NCBI RefSeq assembly: GCF_005938125.1
Contig: NZ_VCQN01000002.1
Location: 62,001 to 126,000, forward strand
DNA: 64,000 nt
Direction: 5' to 3'
From: Bacillus sp. BHET2
Lineage (GTDB): Bacteria; Bacillota; Bacilli; Bacillales; Bacillaceae_B
Part shown: positions 57,998 to 64,000 of the stretch, piece after piece
How positions within the stretch are numbered: position 1 is the stretch's first letter
Layout: each line of letters begins with the position of its first letter
Program-made: the position numbers and the translations under genes
Notes under the pieces: generated by a model
What the model saw: the letters and a program-made list of their open reading frames with translations, nothing else
Databases searched by the model: none
What the model was told of the DNA's origin: nothing

Positions 57998-58171
57998 TTA
58001 GAACTTACGCTTTCTTGCAGCTTCTGATTTCTTTTTGCGTTTTACGCTTGGCTTTTCATAAAATTCGCGCTTTCTAAACTCTTGTAAAGTTCCTGTTTTA
58101 GAAACTGAGCGTTTGAAGCGACGAAGAGCATCTTCAAGCGATTCGTTTTTACGAACAACTGTTTTTGACAT
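57998..58171 (-). CDS. rpsU: 30S ribosomal protein S21
   Basis: This 57-residue basic protein reads [19 protein letters not shown] and ends in the [13 protein letters not shown] tail typical of S21. GGAGGG precedes the ATG at 58171. It is transcribed with yqeY from a promoter ~210 bp upstream. Confidence 0.97.
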   Translation of the reverse strand: MSKTVVRKNESLEDALRRFKRSVSKTGTLQEFRKREFYEKPSVKRKKKSEAARKRKF

Positions 58172-58388
58172 CTCTCTTTCCCTCCCTCCGAACACACTAC
58201 ACTTACATGTTCAAGTCAAGAAATGGTTTGTACCATTTTCTTAAGGCTAAAGATAAATCCGAAGCCCGTTACTTCACCATATAGGTTATGGCTATTTGCC
58301 CTTGGAATATAGTCACAAGGGGACAGAAAGTGTATGTCTTTCTTGGATGAATCCTTTACTCTTAGTAAAGAAATCCATGTACTTTGCC
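58172..58388 (-). promoter_or_regulatory. Long structured 5' leader of rpsU
   Basis: Between the promoter and the ribosome binding site lie about 200 nt without a gene. Several hairpins can be drawn: CTTTACT/AGTAAAG (58354-58370), CCCTTG/CAAGGG (58299-58321) and AAATGGT/ACCATTT with a 4-nt loop (58221-58238). This may be a ribosomal-protein autoregulatory leader. Confidence 0.45.
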
Positions 58389-58417
58389 ATTATAATATAT
58401 GATACGTAATAGGTCAA
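58389..58417 (-). promoter_or_regulatory. Sigma-A promoter of rpsU-yqeY
   Basis: On the minus strand a TTGACC -35 is 17 bp from a perfect TATAAT -10. The 58418-58510 bases up to the divergent symporter gene hold nothing else recognised. Confidence 0.85.
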
Positions 58418-58510
58418 CAATTTATCAGAAATCACTTATATAAATAGGCATGTCTCCTTAATTTTCTCCATACATTTGTAGTAATCGTGCTCATTTACAG
58501 GAGGAGTTCA

Positions 58511-59446
58511 ATGATTTTACATGGGATGGCCTTTATTTTTTTTATTTTATGCTTTTTATTCGGAATGACCTGGCTTAGGACGGGGCTTTTTAATATTGCC
58601 AACGTGAAAATAAAAAAGTGGCTCCACTATTTAACGAACACGCCTGTTAAGGGTGTATTTACTGGATCGATCGTAACGGCTTTTATTCATAGCAGTTCTG
58701 CCGTAATGGTTCTCACTGTTGGGCTTGCATCTTCCGGTTTGATCCCTTTCCGTCAAACAATCGGAATTATGCTCGGATCCAATATCGGAACAACATTTAC
58801 CCTCGAGATGTTCACTCTCGATATGAATTATCTTATCATTCCATCCATGGTCATAGGATGTATATTATATTTCTTTCCCTCTCCTTCTGTCAGGAGCTCG
58901 GGAATGATTTGTATAGGCTTTGGGTTAATATTCACTTCTATCCGAGCCATTCAGTGGTTAGCGACTCCGCTGACAACACATGAATCCTTGCGTTCTTATA
59001 TCGTTGAGGTGAACGAACATTTAGTACTGGCTCTGATCCTTGGTTGTATTTTAACGGCCATCATACAATCCAGTACGGTCGTGACAGGGGTGACGATGGG
59101 ATTTCTCGCTGCAGGCTCCATTGATCTCCATGCAGGAATTGCCATTATGCTCGGTGCAAACGTAGGAACGTGCATTACCGCTTATATAGCGAGCATTGGT
59201 GGTGGATCCCAAGCGAAACTTACCGCTTACGCCCATATTTGGTTAAACGTGATAGGCGTGGCTCTTTTTATTCCACTCATCCCATTACTTAGTATCTTCG
59301 TTCAATCTCTTGCCGGTTCACCGGATCTACAATTGGCTCACGCCAGCGTCATTTTTAATATTATCTGTTCTATCCTTGTCCTACCATTCGCCAATCGATA
59401 TGCCCGATTGATTGAGCGCATTCATCTCAACCCAAAAAAAGGCTGA
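58511..59446 (+). CDS. yqeW: Na/phosphate cotransporter without PhoU domain (YqeW/NptA-like)
   Basis: This 311-residue integral membrane protein has the duplicated symporter signature: FIHSSSAVMVLTVGLASSG at ~55-73 and IIQSSTVVTGVTMGFLAAG near ~185. The GSNIGTT and GANVGTCIT motifs follow each copy. About eight helices are predicted and there is no cytoplasmic tail. The ATG at 58511 follows AGGAGG; an earlier in-frame start includes that site. The position matches yqeW. Confidence 0.92.
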   Translation: MILHGMAFIFFILCFLFGMTWLRTGLFNIANVKIKKWLHYLTNTPVKGVFTGSIVTAFIHSSSAVMVLTVGLASSGLIPFRQTIGIMLGSNIGTTFTLEMFTLDMNYLIIPSMVIGCILYFFPSPSVRSSGMICIGFGLIFTSIRAIQWLATPLTTHESLRSYIVEVNEHLVLALILGCILTAIIQSSTVVTGVTMGFLAAGSIDLHAGIAIMLGANVGTCITAYIASIGGGSQAKLTAYAHIWLNVIGVALFIPLIPLLSIFVQSLAGSPDLQLAHASVIFNIICSILVLPFANRYARLIERIHLNPKKG

Positions 59447-59477
59447 ATGAGGAAATGTCTTCCCATTCAGCCTTTTT
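59436..59477. terminator. Bidirectional terminator between yqeW and deoC
   Basis: AAAAAGGCTGAATG pairs with CATTCAGCCTTTTT, overlapping the yqeW stop codon and ending just before deoC. Confidence 0.92.
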
Positions 59478-59481
59478 CTTA

Positions 59482-60153
59482 TTAATAATCAGAATCGCTT
59501 GTTAAACCTTGTACAATTTTCACACCTGAGCTAGCACCTAAACGAGTAGCACCTGCTTCGATCATTGCTTGTGCATCTTCTACAGAACGCACTCCGCCAG
59601 ATGCCTTCACACCGATATCAGGACCAACTGTTTTTCTCATAAGAGCAATATCTTCTACAGTTGCGCCGCCAGTAGAGAATCCAGTTGATGTTTTTACATA
59701 GTCAGCACCAGCTTCTACAGCTAATTGACATGCTTTTACTTTCTCTTCGTCTGTCAGTAGGCACGTTTCAATAATTACTTTTGAAAGTGCTTTCCCTTTT
59801 GATGCTGCAACTACTGCTTCAATGTCACGTTTAACTAACTCATGGTCTCCGCTTTTTAATGCTCCGATATTGATGACCATGTCCACTTCTGTTGCTCCTT
59901 TTTCAATCGCATCCTTTGTTTCGAATGCTTTCGTTTCAGGAGTGGAAGCTCCAAGTGGGAAACCGATTACTGTACACACTTTAACTTCTGTTCCACTTAA
60001 TAGTTCGCTTGAATATTGTACCCAAGTTGGGTTCACGCACACAGAAGCAAACTTGAATTCTTTCGCTTCCTGGCAAAGTACCTCCACTTGGTCTTTCTTT
60101 GATTCTGGTTTAAGTAAAGTATGATCAATCATACTTGCAATGTTCGTAGTCAT
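59482..60153 (-). CDS. deoC: Deoxyribose-phosphate aldolase
   Basis: This 223-residue TIM-barrel aldolase splits 2-deoxyribose 5-phosphate into glyceraldehyde 3-phosphate and acetaldehyde. The Schiff-base Lys is in [14 protein letters not shown], the second Lys in [10 protein letters not shown], and the catalytic Asp in [20 protein letters not shown] precedes the ATG. It is a single gene here, without nupC or pdp beside it. Confidence 0.96.
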   Translation of the reverse strand: MTTNIASMIDHTLLKPESKKDQVEVLCQEAKEFKFASVCVNPTWVQYSSELLSGTEVKVCTVIGFPLGASTPETKAFETKDAIEKGATEVDMVINIGALKSGDHELVKRDIEAVVAASKGKALSKVIIETCLLTDEEKVKACQLAVEAGADYVKTSTGFSTGGATVEDIALMRKTVGPDIGVKASGGVRSVEDAQAMIEAGATRLGASSGVKIVQGLTSDSDY

Positions 60154-60305
60154 TCATTATCTCTCCTTTAACAGTTGTCCGTACCTCTCTTATCATACCA
60201 AATCATAGAGAAAAAGACGAGTATTTTATAGTATATCCAAATATTAAGAAAACCTTTTCATCATTTAATGAGCGTTTTCTTCAATATTGATGCGTAACAA
60301 GTATA

Positions 60306-60330
60306 GATTGTTTCTATTGTAACAACAATC
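60306..60330. promoter_or_regulatory. Inverted repeat upstream of deoC
   Basis: GATTGTT and AACAATC lie 11 bases apart in the deoC upstream region. It may be an operator, but it does not match the DeoR site I know from Bacillus subtilis. Confidence 0.3.
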
Positions 60331-60342
60331 TTTCAGAAAGAG

Positions 60343-60379
60343 CAAAAAACAACCCCAGTATTGGACAACCAGGGTTGTA
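60343..60379 (-). terminator. Terminator of the alpha-glucosidase gene
   Basis: On the minus strand ACAACCC pairs with GGGTTGT (15-nt loop) and runs into TTTTTT, seven bases after the stop codon. Confidence 0.75.
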
Positions 60380-60386
60380 ATTCTCA

Positions 60387-62051
60387 TTATTTTAATCGGT
60401 ATACTCTTGCTTCATATGGTTTTAGAAACAGTTTGCTTTCATTTTCGTGTTCTTCTGTGTGATAGTTATTCAACAAGAGATTCGTTGAAGATACTTCTAA
60501 TCCCCCTAAGTCACAAACTGCTTCTTTCGTAGAAAGGTTTGTGATGACAACCATGGATTGATCTTCTCCTGTGCGGGTATAGGCATAGATTTGTTTGTCA
60601 TTTTCCAAGAGCAAATCATAGACCCCGTACGTGAAGACATCTTCCTTTTTCTTTAGGTGAATCATTTTTTTGTAAAAGTTCAGAATGGATTTTTCATCCT
60701 TCTCCTGTGCAGCTACATTGATTGTTATATAGTTTGGATTGACTTTCATCCACGGTGTGCCGATTGTAAATCCACTGTTTTCTTCTCCTGACCACTGCAT
60801 CGGTGTTCTGCTGTTGTCACGGGAAGAAGCCCAGATGATGTTCATAATATCTTTATGTGGTACTCCTTCTTCTTGTTTAAGACGATAAAGGTTTTTGACC
60901 GCTACATCATCATAATCGTCAATCGAAGGAAAGTGTACATTTGTCATACCGATCTCTTGTCCCTGGTAAATAAACGGAGTTCCCTGCATTAAGAAATACA
61001 TGGTCGCCATTGCAGTGGCACTTTCTCTCCAGTATTCTTTGTCGTTCCCCCATGTGGACACAACGCGGGGTTTATCATGATTTTCAATAAAAAGAGCATT
61101 CCAGCCGTTTCCTTCGAGTCCCTTTTGCCAACGGGAGAGTACCTTTTTCAATTCAACGATGTCTAAATCAGGATTTGTTTCAGCATCCCATAAACCAAGA
61201 TGTTCGAATTGAAAGATCATATCCATTTTCCCATTCTCTTTTCCAACCCAAAGTTCTGCTTCGTCTGCCTTAACTCCATTTGCTTCTCCAACGGACATCA
61301 CATCATAGTTTGCATATGTACGATCCTTGAATTCCTGCAGGAACGAGTGTATTCCTTTTTGGTTCATATGCATATCAAAGGAAGAAACGTACTTTTCTTT
61401 CTTTGGGTTCGGCATGTCAGGAAACCCAGGACGTTTCTTAATATGACTGATGGCATCGATTCTAAAGCCGTCAATTCCCTTATCCAGCCACCAATTGACA
61501 GTTTCATATAGGGCATCCCGGACTTCTTCGTTTTCCCAGTTCAAATCAGGTTGCTTCGTTGAGAAGACGTGCAGGAAGTACTGATCGGTTTCTTCATCAT
61601 ACTTCCAGGCAGAACCCCCAAAGATGCTTTCCCAGTTATTTGGTTCCTTGTCTAATTTACCATCTTTCCAAATGTACCAATCACGCTTGCGGCTATCTTT
61701 AGAGCTCTTAGATTCAATGAACCAAGGGTGCTCGTCGCTCGTATGGTTAAGAACAAGGTCGATGATCAGTCTCATGCCTCTCCCATGAACCTCTTTCAGT
61801 AGTTGATCGAAGTCCTTCATCGTGCCGAAGTCTTCCATAATATCTTGATAATCAGAAATGTCATATCCATTATCATCATTAGGGGATTTATACATTGGAC
61901 AAATCCAAATTACGTCGATACCTAATTCTTTAATATAATCTAATCGCTGAATAACACCTTGTAAATCTCCAATTCCGTCCCCGTTTGTATCCTGGAAACT
62001 CCTTGGATATATTTGGTATCCTACCGCCTCTTTACGCCATGCCTTTTTCAT
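60387..62051 (-). CDS. GH13 alpha-glucosidase (MalL-like)
   Basis: This 554-residue cytoplasmic enzyme hydrolyses short alpha-glucosides. The GH13 regions are clear: DLVLNHTSDEHPWF, GFRIDAISHI with nucleophile Asp ~199, SVGEANGV with the acid Glu ~255, and FIENHDKPR. The residue after the nucleophile is Ala; in this family Val goes with alpha-1,6 and Ala/Thr with alpha-1,4 specificity, so maltose-type substrates are favoured over isomaltose. Trehalose-6-phosphate hydrolase is a less likely alternative. Two operator-like palindromes overlap the promoter. No maltose transporter gene is next to it. Confidence 0.9.
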   Translation of the reverse strand: MKKAWRKEAVGYQIYPRSFQDTNGDGIGDLQGVIQRLDYIKELGIDVIWICPMYKSPNDDNGYDISDYQDIMEDFGTMKDFDQLLKEVHGRGMRLIIDLVLNHTSDEHPWFIESKSSKDSRKRDWYIWKDGKLDKEPNNWESIFGGSAWKYDEETDQYFLHVFSTKQPDLNWENEEVRDALYETVNWWLDKGIDGFRIDAISHIKKRPGFPDMPNPKKEKYVSSFDMHMNQKGIHSFLQEFKDRTYANYDVMSVGEANGVKADEAELWVGKENGKMDMIFQFEHLGLWDAETNPDLDIVELKKVLSRWQKGLEGNGWNALFIENHDKPRVVSTWGNDKEYWRESATAMATMYFLMQGTPFIYQGQEIGMTNVHFPSIDDYDDVAVKNLYRLKQEEGVPHKDIMNIIWASSRDNSRTPMQWSGEENSGFTIGTPWMKVNPNYITINVAAQEKDEKSILNFYKKMIHLKKKEDVFTYGVYDLLLENDKQIYAYTRTGEDQSMVVITNLSTKEAVCDLGGLEVSSTNLLLNNYHTEEHENESKLFLKPYEARVYRLK

Positions 62052-62079
62052 CGTAACACCTCATCAAAGTATAGTAACA

Positions 62080-62113
62080 TACAAACGCTTACATTTTAAT
62101 GCAATCGTTTGCA
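62080..62113 (-). promoter_or_regulatory. Twin LacI-family/cre operators over the alpha-glucosidase promoter
   Basis: On the minus strand TGCAAACGATTGCA (62100-62113) matches the cre consensus fully, and TGTAAGCGTTTGTA (62080-62093) matches all but one position. Their centres are exactly 20 bp apart. A -35 TTGCAT and a -10 TATGTT (17-bp spacer) overlap them, so binding would block transcription. CcpA or a local MalR-type repressor could act here. Confidence 0.75.
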
Positions 62114-62205
62114 CTATTAGTTAAAAAAAAGAACATTTCCTTTATTTCATTGACAATAATAGTTTACAACCTTCTTCTTGACTAAGCAATAGAAAACTTG
62201 ATTCT

Positions 62206-62247
62206 TGCAAAAAATAATAAGACACCCAACCATCGTCGGGTGTCTCA
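62206..62247 (-). terminator. Terminator of mtaB
   Basis: On the minus strand AGACACCC pairs with GGGTGTCT across a 10-nt loop and is followed by TATTATTTTTT. Confidence 0.88.
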
Positions 62248-62252
62248 ATCTA

Positions 62253-63587
62253 TTAGATAGCCGCTTTTTCTTCTGTTTCATCAAGAACACGTACAAATTG
62301 GCCTTCGTTTAAAGGATAGCCTGATTTTGTGATTTTGACTTTCACCAGCTTCCCTACCATGTCTTCCGTTGCAGGAAATACGACTTTCAGATAATTATCC
62401 GTATAGCCAATATAAAGGTCATCTTTATAGATTTCTTCCGGAATAACCTCTAATACTTCGTCTTCGAACTGAGATGAGTATTCTTTAGCTAATTGATTGG
62501 ATAGCTCAATTAAACGGTGAACACGTTCGTTCTTTATCTCTTCATCAACCTGGTCATCCATACGGGCAGCAGGCGTACCTGTTCGTTTCGAGTACGGAAA
62601 TACATGAAGCTCAGAGAATTTATTCTCATTAATGAAATTATACGTTTCCATGAATTCCGCTTCTGATTCACCAGGGAAACCGACAATGACATCCGATGTG
62701 ACAGCAAGTCCAGGTAGAGCTTTCTTAAGCTTTTCCAATCGCTCTGCAAAAAATTCCATCGTGTACTTTCTACGCATTCTCTTCAACACCGTATTGGATC
62801 CCGATTGAAGGGGAATGTGTAAGTGCCTTACTACGATGTTTGATTGATCGATGACTTCAATGACTTCATCTGTCAATTGACTGGCTTCAATAGAGGAAAT
62901 ACGAATTCTTTTCAAACCTTTCACTTTTTGCTCCAAGTCTTTAAGAAGCATGGCAAGGTTGTAATCTTTCATATCCTCACCGTAGCCGCCAGTGTGAATT
63001 CCTGTTAGGACAATCTCTTTGTACCCAGCGTCCACCAGCTGTTGAGCTTGATGAATGACTTCTTCAGGATCACGGGATCTCATCAGTCCTCGTGCCCAAG
63101 GAATGATACAGAAGGTACAGAAGTTATTGCACCCTTCCTGAATTTTAAGAGAAGCACGTGTACGATCCGTGAATGCCGGGACATCCAGCTCTTCATAGAC
63201 ACGGTTCTTCATGATATTGGTAACTCCATTGATAGGCTGACGTTCTTGTTTATATTCTTCAATATAGGTAAGCATTTTTCTTCGATCTTGTGTACCCACC
63301 ACGACATCAACGCCAGGAATGGCCATGATTTCAGCAGGAGATGTTTGTGCATAGCATCCTGTTACACAGATAACACCATCAGGATTCTTTCGGATTGCTC
63401 GACGAATCACCTGTCTACTTTTCTTATCACCGGTATTGGTTACTGTACACGTGTTAATCACATACACATCTGCGATCGAATCATATTCAACTCGTTCATA
63501 TCCTTCTTCTTTAAATAGTTGCCAAATGGCTTCTGTTTCGTAGTGGTTCACTTTACACCCTAAAGTGTGAAACGCTACTGATGGCAT
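62253..63587 (-). CDS. mtaB: tRNA ms2t6A37 methylthiotransferase
   Basis: This 444-residue radical SAM enzyme adds a methylthio group to t6A37 in tRNA. The N-terminal domain has cluster cysteines in HTLGCKVNHYET, NTCTVTNTGDKKSRQ and TGCYAQ; the radical SAM site is CNNFCTFC; a TRAM domain closes the protein (~375-440). The ATG at 63587 lies after GAGGTGATT, so an upstream extension within rsmE is not used. It follows rsmE in the same operon. Confidence 0.95.
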   Translation of the reverse strand: MPSVAFHTLGCKVNHYETEAIWQLFKEEGYERVEYDSIADVYVINTCTVTNTGDKKSRQVIRRAIRKNPDGVICVTGCYAQTSPAEIMAIPGVDVVVGTQDRRKMLTYIEEYKQERQPINGVTNIMKNRVYEELDVPAFTDRTRASLKIQEGCNNFCTFCIIPWARGLMRSRDPEEVIHQAQQLVDAGYKEIVLTGIHTGGYGEDMKDYNLAMLLKDLEQKVKGLKRIRISSIEASQLTDEVIEVIDQSNIVVRHLHIPLQSGSNTVLKRMRRKYTMEFFAERLEKLKKALPGLAVTSDVIVGFPGESEAEFMETYNFINENKFSELHVFPYSKRTGTPAARMDDQVDEEIKNERVHRLIELSNQLAKEYSSQFEDEVLEVIPEEIYKDDLYIGYTDNYLKVVFPATEDMVGKLVKVKITKSGYPLNEGQFVRVLDETEEKAAI

Positions 63588-63592
63588 TACAA

Positions 63593-64000
63593 TCACCTCA
63601 TAAGTTCTAATTGATAGCTGATGGCTGAGAGAACATACAATGGTGCCGTTTCGGTTCGTAAGATTCTTGGACCGAGACCGCATGTAAGAAAGCCCTCACT
63701 CCCGAACAGCTCTATTTCTTTTTCCGATAATCCACCTTCAGGGCCGAATACGACCAGAACGCTCTGCCCAGGTTCGATAGAAGATAGCACTTTATAAAGA
63801 TTACCTGTTTCCCCGGCTCTTGCTTCTTCTTCATATGCGACAAGTTTGTAATCAAACTGAGTTCCTATTTGAATCAATTGCTTGACTGAAATGGGTGCAG
63901 ATACATCCGGAACAAGGAGACGGTGGGATTGTTCCGCTGCTTCTTTCACAATTTTCTCCCAACGCTCAACCTTTTTCTTTGCTTTCTTGTCGTCCCATTT
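63593..64000 (-). CDS. rsmE: 16S rRNA m3U1498 methyltransferase, C-terminal part (cut by window edge)
   Basis: The window holds the last 135 codons, running to the edge without a stop. WDDKKAKKKVERWEKIVKEAAEQSHR and the knotted SPOUT motifs VVFGPEGGLSEKEIELF and LGPRILRTETAPLYVLSAI identify RsmE. An internal GTG at 63949 is not the start, because homology continues upstream. It probably forms an operon with prmA or dnaJ genes outside the window and with mtaB. Confidence 0.93.
   Translation of the reverse strand, partial: KWDDKKAKKKVERWEKIVKEAAEQSHRLLVPDVSAPISVKQLIQIGTQFDYKLVAYEEEARAGETGNLYKVLSSIEPGQSVLVVFGPEGGLSEKEIELFGSEGFLTCGLGPRILRTETAPLYVLSAISYQLELMR

Overview
The window is a contiguous piece of the chromosome of an aerobic, endospore-forming member of the Bacillaceae (Bacillus or a close relative). 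The base composition is moderately AT-rich, ribosome binding sites are strong and purine-rich, and starts at ATG, GTG and TTG are all used. The gene order matches the yqgN-rpmG ... pst-pbpA-sodA ... ispG-zur-nfo-cshB-ispH-trmK-cccA-sigA-dnaG ... era-cdd-dgkA-ybeY-pgpH-phoH-yqfD/C ... floA-nfeD-yqeY-rpsU ... mtaB-rsmE segment of Bacillus subtilis. Sporulation genes (yqfC, yqfD) are present. I saw no rRNA, tRNA, prophage, insertion sequence or CRISPR array.

Layout. 1-437: a partial 5-formyl-THF cyclo-ligase gene and rpmG, whose L33 lacks two of the four zinc cysteines. 495-5109: a four-gene operon, absent from this place in B. subtilis, encoding a DUF4912 protein, a GH57-like/GT4 fusion glycosyltransferase, a sugar nucleotidyltransferase and an unknown protein. 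This is the least explained system in the window. 5462-7772: a small membrane coiled-coil protein and a chemoreceptor. 7953-13190: the pstS-C-A-BA-BB and phoU genes behind a four-hexamer Pho box. 13445-21102: pbpA, an MFS protein, sodA, a DUF456 protein, a Na/Pi symporter and a DUF1189 protein. 21296-25899: an MFS transporter, yqfZ, ispG and small genes. 26005-28157: znuC-znuB-zur with a candidate Zur site. 28237-35857: a YitT-type protein, nfo, cshB, yqfQ, ispH, and the nif3-like and trmK genes. 35974-41534: cccA, an acyl-CoA dehydrogenase, a membrane protein, sigA and dnaG. 41576-45652: yqxD, yqfL, ccpN and a T-box-controlled single-chain glycyl-tRNA synthetase. 45652-46104: a repeat-rich intergenic region. 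46203-57399: recO, yqzL, era, cdd, dgkA, ybeY, pgpH, phoH, yqfD, yqfC and the sigma-W-type nfeD-floA-yqfB operon. 57537-64000: yqeY-rpsU with a long structured leader, a second Na/Pi symporter, deoC, an alpha-glucosidase with twin operators, mtaB and partial rsmE.

How the genes work together. Several modules can be read directly from the DNA: phosphate acquisition (Pho box, Pst, PhoU and two Na/Pi symporters), zinc homeostasis (Zur, ZnuBC and a zinc-poor L33), the macromolecular synthesis genes (dnaG-sigA), and a run of RNA and ribosome maturation genes (cshB, trmK, era, ybeY, rpsU, mtaB, rsmE). Two conserved genes, yqxD and ccpN, have no ATG, GTG or TTG codon where homology and the ribosome binding site place the start. 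They appear to begin at near-cognate codons.
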